From positions 1 through 19,721 of the forward strand of contig CAYWGR010000102.1 in NCBI GenBank assembly GCA_964458015.1: 19,721 nt of DNA, read 5' to 3'. Within the stretch, counting starts at the first letter, position 1. Every line of letters starts with the position of its first letter. Under the pieces are notes generated by a model. The model had not been told where the DNA came from. It worked only from the letters and a program-made list of their open reading frames with translations, and did no database searches. This DNA is from CAYWGR01 sp964458015 (GTDB lineage: Bacteria; Planctomycetota; Planctomycetia; Pirellulales; Thermoguttaceae). Both the position numbers and the translations under genes were made by a program. Below are positions 1 to 6,466 of this stretch, piece after piece.

Positions 1-794
1 AGGGCTTGTGTCGCGCGGGCAATGTCGGCGACGGCCTGTTTACGATCCTCGACCTGTCGTTTGCGGGCCAAATCCAGTGCCGCCCGAGCGGATGCAAGCG
101 CCGCCTGAGCCACCTTCATTCGCTCCTCGCTTTTCTCCCAATCGTCCTGGCTGACCGCGTTCTTCGGCAGCAGTTTTGACTGGCGCTGATGGTCCTTCTC
201 CGACATGGCCAACGTCGCCTCCCATCGCGTTACGTCGGCCTCGGCCTTTTCAATTTCCCTCGGCAGCAGAGACTCGACGGCTGCCACTCGTGCCTGCGCC
301 AAATCCAGTTCTGCCTGTCGTTGGCCCACGGTGGCCTGGAGATCGGCTTTCTCCAGTTCCGCAATAACCTGACCGGCACGCACGGAATCGCCGATATTCG
401 CTCGCAGCTTCTCCACCTTGCCGGAGATGCGGGCACCAACCCGCACTTGTGCGCCTACTTGCGGTTTAACGGCTCCGGTAGCCAAGACCGACGAGGCGAA
501 GTCTCGCCGCACCACCTTCGTGGTAAGTGTGGCCGGATCAACGGCGATTCCCTTGTCGCGGGTCCACCACCATACGGCAACCCCGATGCCCACAAGGGAA
601 AACGCAAACAGGAAGAAGAACAATCTCTTCTTACTCTTGCGTTTCCTCACCTTGACATTTCCCAAGGGACCAGGAGCGAGCGGTTCGCGTAGGCGCTGTC
701 CGCGCGTGGTTCGCACGGCACCATCGCCTTCAACCGCCGATGCCGTAGCAGCGTCAGTTGGCTCTGTCCCGAGATTGAAACGTTTTGTGTTCAT
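1..794 (-). CDS. Efflux periplasmic adaptor subunit (HlyD/MacA type), 3'-partial
   Basis: The reading frame is open from an ATG at 794 to the left edge (264 codons, no stop), so the C-terminus lies outside. A basic stretch is followed by one membrane segment at about residues 57-79. A lipoyl/barrel-sandwich half follows (about 108-155, with GARISGKVEKLRANIGDSV and GQVIAELEKADLQ), then an Ala/Glu/Arg-rich coiled coil from about 156 onward. This is the layout of membrane fusion proteins that link an inner-membrane pump to an outer-membrane channel; the MacA type works with an ABC pump. The partner is not in the window, and CusB would be expected beside the RND gene instead. The roughly 50-residue cytoplasmic leader is long for the family, and the Shine-Dalgarno before 794 is weak, so an internal GTG start near residue 47-49 is possible. 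It lies 43 nt after the ZraP-like gene and is probably cotranscribed with it. Confidence 0.85.
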   Translation of the reverse strand, partial: MNTKRFNLGTEPTDAATASAVEGDGAVRTTRGQRLREPLAPGPLGNVKVRKRKSKKRLFFFLFAFSLVGIGVAVWWWTRDKGIAVDPATLTTKVVRRDFASSVLATGAVKPQVGAQVRVGARISGKVEKLRANIGDSVRAGQVIAELEKADLQATVGQRQAELDLAQARVAAVESLLPREIEKAEADVTRWEATLAMSEKDHQRQSKLLPKNAVSQDDWEKSEERMKVAQAALASARAALDLARKRQVEDRKQAVADIARATQA

Positions 795-837
795 TGGCTC
801 TCGTGTTTCGTGAATATCAGCCAGAGGCCCGCTAGTC

Positions 838-1377
838 CTAGCTGCCTGTGCGAAGAGGCTGGCCAATGTTGCCCTCATGGCCTCGGCCGGGGACCAACAT
901 CGGGCCGCCGCGCCCGCAGCCGGATTGGCTGCGAAGCATGTCGAAGAGCCGTTGCTGTTGCTCCGCTGTGAGAACCTTCTTCTCACTGGTCAGTTGCTCA
1001 ATCACCAAGCCTTGCATCTGGCGCTGGCCTGCCAGGATTTCCTCTTGCTTCTCCTTGACTGCTCCGAGATCGAGTTCAGGGGCGGCAAGCAGGTCGATGA
1101 GTTCTGCCCTCAGTTGACCTATCTGCCGGCAAATTGCATCGGCCGAAGTCCGAAACGCCCGCAGCCGTGGTTCAATCTTTTCCCATTGCTCGGGCGTTAC
1201 GTCCAACTCGCGGTGGAGCGGGCACCATACGATTTCGCTGTTCCCCGGTTCACACCGCGCCGCCTGCGATCCCAGGTGGGACACCGCCGTACAGGTGAGC
1301 CAAACTCCCACAAACGCGAGATTCAAGGCAATCGACAGGATCACCAGCAGCGGCTTCATCTGTTTCCACATGGTCAC
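838..1377 (-). CDS. Periplasmic heavy-metal sensor/resistance protein (ZraP/CnrX/Spy-like)
   Basis: This 179-residue protein has a single N-terminal membrane anchor (about residues 8-30) and an otherwise all-helical, charged, periplasmic part. Two copies of the LTxxQ-like motif typical of the CpxP/Spy/ZraP/CnrX superfamily are visible: LDVTPEQW near 59-65 and VLTAEQQQRLF near 135-145. A WCPLHREL motif (Cys52, His55) precedes the first, and further possible metal ligands are Cys42, Cys83, Met121, Cys154 and His167. In CnrX the equivalent domain binds Ni/Co and releases the anti-sigma factor from the sigma factor. The gene follows the anti-sigma gene by 6 nt, which supports a signalling role. 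The metal cannot be read from sequence. A simple scavenger role like ZraP is the alternative. Confidence 0.75.
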   Translation of the reverse strand: MTMWKQMKPLLVILSIALNLAFVGVWLTCTAVSHLGSQAARCEPGNSEIVWCPLHRELDVTPEQWEKIEPRLRAFRTSADAICRQIGQLRAELIDLLAAPELDLGAVKEKQEEILAGQRQMQGLVIEQLTSEKKVLTAEQQQRLFDMLRSQSGCGRGGPMLVPGRGHEGNIGQPLRTGS

Positions 1378-1383
1378 GTTCCG

Positions 1384-1893
1384 TTATCGTTGGGGGTTGC
1401 CCATCAGTGCGAGGTAAGTGCCGGCCAGCGAATCGCCGGGGGCATCGCTGAGGTAGTCAAACGCATAGGCTGCCAAGGGATCGGCTTGCATCGCCTGCTG
1501 TGGATTCGAGGGGTGCGCGGAACGCCAAGTCTGCTGCCCCATGAGTACCCCGATCAACAGGCTGGCAGCCAGCATAGCCGCAGCCTCCGCCCGCATGGGG
1601 AAGGAAACCGAAGTCCACCATCGGCGGACGCTCCACGGCACCGACATCTCAGACGGTTGACGTGCGGCCAACCGTTGCCTTGCCTTGGCCATGAGGCGGC
1701 TGCTGAAGCCCTCGGGCACGGGCGGTACGTAGGAATCGCTCTTCAAGAGAGCGAGCAACTGTTTCAGCCGTGCCAACTCGTCGCGGCAAACGGGGCATGA
1801 CCGCAGATGGGCTTCAACCCGCATCTGATCGGTGGCCCTAAGTCCTTCCGCCAGATAGAGATCGAAATTATCTTGAATGGTTTTGCATCGCAT
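1384..1893 (-). CDS. zf-HC2 anti-sigma factor, single membrane span
   Basis: A 169-residue protein whose N-terminal cytoplasmic domain carries the ZAS zinc-finger signature His29-x3-Cys33-x2-Cys36 (HLRSCPVC), with a further Cys at residue 3. One hydrophobic segment around residues 103-120 should place the C-terminus in the periplasm. Proteins of this type bind and hold an ECF sigma factor until a periplasmic signal arrives. The gene lies 58 nt downstream of the ECF sigma gene and 6 nt upstream of the ZraP/CnrX-like gene, so the likely partner is the sigma factor at 1952-2491. The start at 1893 follows an AGGAG about 12 nt upstream on the minus strand. Confidence 0.85.
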   Translation of the reverse strand: MRCKTIQDNFDLYLAEGLRATDQMRVEAHLRSCPVCRDELARLKQLLALLKSDSYVPPVPEGFSSRLMAKARQRLAARQPSEMSVPWSVRRWWTSVSFPMRAEAAAMLAASLLIGVLMGQQTWRSAHPSNPQQAMQADPLAAYAFDYLSDAPGDSLAGTYLALMGNPQR

Positions 1894-1951
1894 GGCTCAT
1901 CCGTCTCCTATAGAATTAAACGGACGAGTCGGCCAAAACCCCCTCGCAATC

Positions 1952-2491
1952 TCAGAATTCTTCCAGGAATTCTCCCAAGCTCCCCCGTAAGGCGGCCCGA
2001 GCGCGGGCCAACAGACGCTCCGCGCCCTTCACGGTGGTTTCCAGGACGGCGGCAATCTCCTCATAGCCGAGGTCGTGGTAGTATCGGAGAATCACGGCGG
2101 TGCATTGGCTGGGGGGAAGGGCGGCTATGGCCTCCCGGACAAGACGGCGTTGCTCGTCGAGCACCAACCCCTCGTCCGGCGACGGCTGCTCGTCGGCGGT
2201 ATCGTCCAACCTATCAGAGCTTTTGGGTGATTTTTTCTGGACGAAATCCCGGCAGAGACGGGCGATGATCTGGTAGAGGTAGGTCCGAAATCTCGCTGTG
2301 GGACGCCAGCGGCCGGCGCTTTCCAGGACTCTCAGAAACGCTTCCTGGGCAATGTCCTCGGCATAACTTCGGTCTCCCAAGAATCGGTAGGCCAAGTGCC
2401 ACGCCGACGCCTGATGACGAACGACGAGTTGCTCAAAGGCGGCCAAATCGCCTTTGCCCACAGCCAGGAGTAGTTCTTCGTCACTGGGCAT
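1952..2491 (-). CDS. RNA polymerase ECF sigma-70 factor
   Basis: This 179-residue protein has the size and two-domain layout of ECF sigma factors. Region 2 spans about residues 15-85 and includes the DIAQEAFLRVLE core-binding segment and the FRTYLYQIIARLCRDF segment. An acidic linker follows, then region 4 at about 117-172 with LPPSQCTAVILRYYHDLGYEEIAAVL and the VKGAERLLARARAAL recognition helix. It should direct RNA polymerase to promoters of this cluster or its regulon. Its ATG lies inside the last codons of the upstream Cys-rich ORF (11-nt overlap) and has no strong Shine-Dalgarno of its own, so it is probably translationally coupled. Downstream come its presumed anti-sigma factor and periplasmic sensor. 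Confidence 0.93.
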   Translation of the reverse strand: MPSDEELLLAVGKGDLAAFEQLVVRHQASAWHLAYRFLGDRSYAEDIAQEAFLRVLESAGRWRPTARFRTYLYQIIARLCRDFVQKKSPKSSDRLDDTADEQPSPDEGLVLDEQRRLVREAIAALPPSQCTAVILRYYHDLGYEEIAAVLETTVKGAERLLARARAALRGSLGEFLEEF

Positions 2492-2624
2492 CTGCCATTT
2501 TCGTACATGGATGTTTCTTCACGTCGCCGTGGCACTTGCGGACCTGCTCTGGTGGGCAGTCCTGGGGCTTGCCCTTGAGATTGTCCGGTTTCTGGCAGTC
2601 CTTTTTCTCGTTGCAGCCACACAT
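2481..2624 (-). CDS. Small Cys-rich protein, 47 residues, putative metal binder
   Basis: The frame runs from an ATG at 2624 to a TGA at 2481. It is preceded by a strong Shine-Dalgarno (GGAGG, about 7 nt upstream). The product starts MCGCNEKKDCQK and has six cysteines (2, 4, 10, 23, 31, 40) plus His32, His38 and many Lys. There is no signal peptide or membrane segment, so it should be cytosolic. It overlaps the ECF sigma start by 11 nt and sits 32 nt after the ArsR gene. Spacing, ribosome site and composition argue that it is real. By context it may be a thiol-rich metal buffer or a ligand passing metal to ArsR, but no function is proven. I recall similar short KGKPxxCxPEQ-type proteins beside other metal operons, without being able to name a family. 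Confidence 0.65.
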   Translation of the reverse strand: MCGCNEKKDCQKPDNLKGKPQDCPPEQVRKCHGDVKKHPCTKMADAQ

Positions 2625-2656
2625 GCTTGAGTCCTCCTTCCAAGATTTCCGAGTGT

Positions 2657-3004
2657 TCAGCCCTCACGATTCGCGCCGGGCCGTTTGGCGCACCGGCATG
2701 TGACAGCCGGGCCGGGAGCAAGAAACCCATCAATTCGCTTGCGCCACCTGTCCAGGGTCTGCTCGTTCAGGCGGTAGTGGACGTAGTAGCCGCGTTTCTC
2801 GTCGATCACAAGTCCGGCGTCCCGCATCACTCGCAAGTGTTGCGACACCGCCCCCTGCGTCACGTCGAGTTGGGAGGCCAGCGCGCCCACGCAGAGCGCG
2901 CGTCCCTTGAGAATCTGCACGATCCTTACTCGCGTCCCAACAGATAGAACCTTGAGAAGCCGTGCCAATCCATCCGCTTCGTGAGTCATCTTGTGTTTTA
3001 GCAT
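2657..3004 (-). CDS. ArsR/SmtB-family metalloregulator
   Basis: This 115-residue winged-helix repressor matches the ArsR family across its length. It has SVGTRVRIVQILKGRALCVGALA, then the recognition helix with TQGAVSQHLRVMRDAGLV (about 49-66) and the wing RGYYVHYRLN (about 71-80). Cys38 lies where the alpha-3 metal site of ArsR/CadC proteins sits, but the second Cys of the classic CVC motif is Gly. A C-terminal Cys103-x-Cys105 may complete a site. It should release DNA when a soft metal or metalloid binds. The start is uncertain: an ATG at 3004 lies within the operator, and an ATG at 2989 would give a 110-residue protein beginning MTHEADGLAR with a short leader. It has its own promoter just upstream and leads the Cys-rich/sigma/anti-sigma run. 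Confidence 0.9.
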   Translation of the reverse strand: MLKHKMTHEADGLARLLKVLSVGTRVRIVQILKGRALCVGALASQLDVTQGAVSQHLRVMRDAGLVIDEKRGYYVHYRLNEQTLDRWRKRIDGFLAPGPAVTCRCAKRPGANREG

Positions 3005-3041
3005 CCGCTAATATACTATCAGCCGCCACGCTGCCTGTCAA
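2998..3041 (-). promoter_or_regulatory. Promoter and ArsR-type operator of the metal-sensing operon
   Basis: On the minus strand, TTGACA (3036-3041) is separated by 17 nt from TAGTAT (3013-3018). This is a good -35 and a fair -10 for the housekeeping sigma. Immediately downstream, at 2998-3011, lies a perfect 5-bp inverted repeat TTAGC-GGAT-GCTAA. It covers the expected transcription start and the first candidate ATG of the ArsR gene. ArsR/SmtB repressors usually bind such AT-flanked inverted repeats at or just past the -10, so this is the likely autoregulatory site. The predicted mRNA would have almost no leader. Confidence 0.6.
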
Positions 3042-3068
3042 CGGCCGTGTCCCAAATTGACTCACTCA

Positions 3069-3635
3069 TTATAGTGCATTGTGATGATGTCCATCATCAA
3101 CGTGTCCGTGGTCGTTGTGCTGTGGCGGTGAGAATGGCTGCTCGTGCCCTTCGGTCCCGTGGCGGTGGCCTCGAAGCTCCGGCGCGAGGATCGCGGGGGC
3201 GATGCCGGCACCGCCGTGGTAGACGACGTGGCCGCCAAGGTATGCTCCAACAACCAACAGCGCCGTGGCGATCAGCCCAATTGTCCTTGAGGGGCTGCTG
3301 GGCGACGATTGCCGCCTGCGGCAGCGGACCATCGCTACCCAAGCAAACAGAACGATCGAGGCCACCTGCAAGCCGAGATGCCAATACATTAGCATGTGCG
3401 CCTCTTCGGTATGCGAGGACGGCATTGTCCACCATGCAAAGAACCCGGTCAAAGCCGTCACTATTCCGGTCAGGACGCCGGCAACAAGCAGCCCCGTGGC
3501 GACTCGCTCCAAATCCGATCGCCGCCGCCACCATGCGTACAGGTCCAGTGCCACGCCGCAAAGCAAGAGCGCAATCGGGAAATGGACCAGTGCGGGATGG
3601 ATTTCCCAAGGAGCCGGTAGGTTCCAGATTGACAT
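3069..3635 (-). CDS. DUF2231 family membrane protein with His-rich tail
   Basis: A 188-residue inner-membrane protein with about four hydrophobic segments. It opens with the family hallmark IHPALVHFPIALLLCG and also has a TGFFAWW segment. These match DUF2231, a family of unknown biochemical role often found beside metal or redox genes. The last 35 or so residues are packed with histidine (HRHGTEGHEQ through DGHHHNAL), a plausible site for Zn, Ni, Co or Cu. The start at 3635 has AGGAG about 8 nt upstream. It begins 23 nt after the RND pump stop, so the two are probably cotranscribed. A role in metal handling is inferred from the tail and neighbours only. Confidence 0.85.
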   Translation of the reverse strand: MSIWNLPAPWEIHPALVHFPIALLLCGVALDLYAWWRRRSDLERVATGLLVAGVLTGIVTALTGFFAWWTMPSSHTEEAHMLMYWHLGLQVASIVLFAWVAMVRCRRRQSSPSSPSRTIGLIATALLVVGAYLGGHVVYHGGAGIAPAILAPELRGHRHGTEGHEQPFSPPQHNDHGHVDDGHHHNAL

Positions 3636-3658
3636 TGGATGGTCTCCTGTTGATTACG

Positions 3659-6391
3659 TCACACGACTGTTTCGGAGATCGTTTGGTGCAATCCCGGCCG
3701 CACTTCGCCATACCACTTCCAAAGGGCGTAGATTACCGGATAGACGAGCAATTCCATTATGAAACTCGTAACCAAGCCCGCGATCATCGGCGCGGCAATT
3801 CGCTTCATCATATCGGCTCCGGTGCCCATTGACCACATGATCGGCAGCAGGCCCATCATCGCGGCCATCACAGTCATGGCTTTCGGCCGCACCCGCTTGA
3901 CCGCCCCGTGGATGATCGCCTCGCGTAAGTCCTCGTAACTCCGCATCTTGCCCTTGCGAACGGCATCGTTGTAGGAAAGGTCCAGGAACAGGAGCATGAA
4001 GACGCCGGTTTCGGCATCCAAGCCCATCAGTGCGATCATACCGACCCAGACGGCAATCGACATGTGGTAGCCGAGGAGCCATAGATACCAAATTGCACCA
4101 ACCAACGAGAACGGCACGGCCAGCATGACGATCAGCGCCTTGATCGACGATTTGGTGTTCATGTACAGCAGGATGAAGATCAGGAATAGCGTCACCGGCA
4201 ACACGATCTTCAACCGCTCGCGGACCCGCTGCATATTTTCGTACTGGCCGCTCCACGTCATCGTGTAGCCGGTGGGGAATTCGAGGTTCTGCTGGACGGC
4301 TCTCTTGGCGTCCTCGACATAGCTGCCCACGTCGCGCCCTGACAGGTCCACGTACACATAGCCGGTAAGCATCCCGTTTTCGTCGCGGAGCATTGCGGGA
4401 CCGGAGGCAAACTCAATGTCGGCCAATTCCGCCAGCGGAATCTGCGCGCCGGACATCGTGGGCACCAGCACGCGACGGAGTTTAGTAAGGTCTTCGCGGA
4501 AGTCGCGGGCGTAGCGGACGTTGATGCCGTATCGCTGGCGGCCTTCAATCGTCGTGGAAATGACCTCGCCGCCCACGGCCGACTCGACCACCATTTCCGC
4601 TTCCTTGATTGTAAGACCATAACGGGCGAGGTTTTCCCGCTTGAGCTTGAAGTCCAAGAAGTATCCGGCCGCCGTGCGTTCGGCAAAAACGCTTCGGGTG
4701 CCGGGGATTTCACCCAAGATCGACTCCAGCCGAGTGCCGATCTTCTCGATCTCCTTGACATCGGCCCCCTGAATCTTGATCCCCACCGGCGTCCGAATGC
4801 CTGTGCTGAGCATGTCGATGCGGGCCTTGATTGGCATGGTCCAGGCGTTGGTCACGCCGGGAAATTGCATCGCCTTGTCCATTTCCGCGACCAGTTCGTC
4901 GGGGCTGATGCGGTCGGGCCAGAGGTGCCGTAAAGGCGATTGCAGGAACTCGGGGAGCTTGGAGTACCACCGATCCACCTTTCGCCATTGGTCGGTAGGC
5001 TTGAGCAGAATGGTGGTTTCTATCATGGAGAAAGGTGCTGGATCGGTCGAGGTTTCGGCCCGGCCCGCCTTGCCGAAAACCCGCTCCACCTCGGGAAACT
5101 CGCGCAACTGCTTGTCCATCGTTTGCAGGAGTTGCTGGGCTTCGGCAACCGAGATGCCCGGCACCGTGGTGGGCATGTAGAGCAAAGATTCTTCGTACAG
5201 GGGCGGCATGAACTCGGAACCTAACTGGAAGTAGACCGGAATGGTCGTCAATACCAGGAGCAATGCCACGATCAAGGTCAATGCCTTGTGCCGCAGCACG
5301 AAGTTGCACGCCGGCTCATAGACGTAGAAGAGTCGCTTACTGATCGGGTGCTGTTCTTCGGGATAGTACCGGCCGACGGCCAACATGGTGGCAATCTTCG
5401 CAAGCCATTTTGGACGAAACGTAAAGGGGTCCATGCGGGTAAACAACATCCGAATGGCCGGATCGAGCGTAATGGCCAGAACGGCGGCAATCAACATGGC
5501 CAAGTTCTTCGTGTAGGCCAGTGGCTTGAACAGCCGGCCCTCTTGGTCCACACCCGTGAACACGGGCATGAAGGCCACGGCGATGACCAACAGCGAGAAG
5601 AATACCGAGGGACCGACCTCCTTCAACGCATTGAGGCGCACCTCGTGAAAATCACCCTTCCGCCCGCCGATGATCCACTCTTCCAGCCGCTTGTAGGCGT
5701 TTTCCACTTCGACGATGGCCCCGTCCACCAGCACGCCGATGGAAATGGCGATCCCCGTCAGCGACATGATATTCGAGGTCAGCCCCATGAAGTAGATTGG
5801 GATGAACACCAAGACAACCGATACCGGGATCGTCAGGATGGGGATAATTGCGGAAGGAAAGTGCCACAGAAACACTAAGATCACCAGGCTGACGATGGCG
5901 ACTTCCAGCAGCAACTCTTCCTTCAGCGTGTCGATGGACCGTTCGATGAGCGTCGAGCGATCATAGGTGGTAACGATCTCGGCACCCCTGGACAACGATG
6001 GCTTGATCTCTTCGAGCTTCTCCTTGACTCGCTCGACGACGTTCAAGGCGTTTTCGCCGGCCCGCATGATGACGATGCCGCCCACGGTGTCCCCTTCGCC
6101 GTCGAGGTCGGCAATTCCCCGCCGAATTTCCGGCCCCAAGGTGACGGAACCGAGGTTCTTCACGAGAATCGGCGTTCCCTGTTTGTCCACTCCGACAACG
6201 ATCTGTTCAATGTCTCGAATGCTTTTCGCATAGCCCCGTCCGCGAACCATGTACTCCGCGCCGGTGAATTCGACGAGCCGCCCGCCCACATCGTTGTTCC
6301 CGTCTCGAATTGCCTGAACCACAGTCGAGATTGGGATATTGAAGGCCAGCAGCTTGGTGGGATCAACCCGATCGGCCGAAACACGCGGCAA
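3659..6391 (-). CDS. CusA/CzcA-family heavy-metal RND efflux pump, 5'-truncated
   Basis: Inner-membrane proton-driven metal exporter, acting with an adaptor and an outer-membrane channel. The frame gives 910 residues against roughly 1030-1100 for the family. Homology is clear from VDPTKLLAFNIPISTVVQAI onward: EYMVRGRGYAKS, PEIRRGIADLDGEGDTVGG, EIVTTYDRSTLIERSI, the TM4 LVDGAIVEVENAYKRL, RIDMLSTGIRTPVGIKI and HGAVKRVRPKAMTVMAAMMGLLP. The IDMLSTGI segment holds a Met that in CusA is linked to Cu/Ag transport, but CzcA-type pumps cannot be excluded. The first 170-190 residues (TM1 and the start of the porter domain) are missing. The TTG at 6391 is only where the frame opens, not a true start, and the residues before Val-Asp-Pro do not look like the family. 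If the break is real in the genome this is a pseudogene; if it is an assembly error the gene is simply cut. Confidence 0.9.
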   Translation of the reverse strand: MPRVSADRVDPTKLLAFNIPISTVVQAIRDGNNDVGGRLVEFTGAEYMVRGRGYAKSIRDIEQIVVGVDKQGTPILVKNLGSVTLGPEIRRGIADLDGEGDTVGGIVIMRAGENALNVVERVKEKLEEIKPSLSRGAEIVTTYDRSTLIERSIDTLKEELLLEVAIVSLVILVFLWHFPSAIIPILTIPVSVVLVFIPIYFMGLTSNIMSLTGIAISIGVLVDGAIVEVENAYKRLEEWIIGGRKGDFHEVRLNALKEVGPSVFFSLLVIAVAFMPVFTGVDQEGRLFKPLAYTKNLAMLIAAVLAITLDPAIRMLFTRMDPFTFRPKWLAKIATMLAVGRYYPEEQHPISKRLFYVYEPACNFVLRHKALTLIVALLLVLTTIPVYFQLGSEFMPPLYEESLLYMPTTVPGISVAEAQQLLQTMDKQLREFPEVERVFGKAGRAETSTDPAPFSMIETTILLKPTDQWRKVDRWYSKLPEFLQSPLRHLWPDRISPDELVAEMDKAMQFPGVTNAWTMPIKARIDMLSTGIRTPVGIKIQGADVKEIEKIGTRLESILGEIPGTRSVFAERTAAGYFLDFKLKRENLARYGLTIKEAEMVVESAVGGEVISTTIEGRQRYGINVRYARDFREDLTKLRRVLVPTMSGAQIPLAELADIEFASGPAMLRDENGMLTGYVYVDLSGRDVGSYVEDAKRAVQQNLEFPTGYTMTWSGQYENMQRVRERLKIVLPVTLFLIFILLYMNTKSSIKALIVMLAVPFSLVGAIWYLWLLGYHMSIAVWVGMIALMGLDAETGVFMLLFLDLSYNDAVRKGKMRSYEDLREAIIHGAVKRVRPKAMTVMAAMMGLLPIMWSMGTGADMMKRIAAPMIAGLVTSFIMELLVYPVIYALWKWYGEVRPGLHQTISETVV

Positions 6392-6395
6392 CTGG
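6362..6395. other. Junction between two genes each lacking their N-terminus
   Basis: Minus-strand RND homology ends near 6365, and plus-strand CobN-like homology begins near 6386. The sequence between fits neither family well. Both genes therefore break at the same point while pointing away from each other. No insertion-sequence end, terminal inverted repeat or tRNA is visible here. The cause is either a rearrangement joining unrelated loci or a chimeric contig. Confidence 0.7.
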
Positions 6396-6466
6396 AGAAG
6401 ACCCTTCGGTCAAAGGGGCTAGCGCCCGGCAGAGCGGAGATTCTCGCCGCAGGACGGATTTTCGGC

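Noticed and set aside
877..1800. A 307-codon plus-strand open frame
   Set aside because: It runs antisense to both the ZraP-like and anti-sigma genes, and its protein is Arg/Pro/His-rich without motifs.
2332..2733. A 133-codon minus-strand frame spanning the ArsR end, the Cys-rich ORF and the sigma start
   Set aside because: It overlaps three better supported genes in another frame and has no ribosome site or motif.
3057..3078. A TATAAT box on the minus strand near 3065
   Set aside because: It lies within the last codons and stop of the DUF2231 gene and has no well-spaced -35; the TTGACA promoter at 3036-3041 is better.
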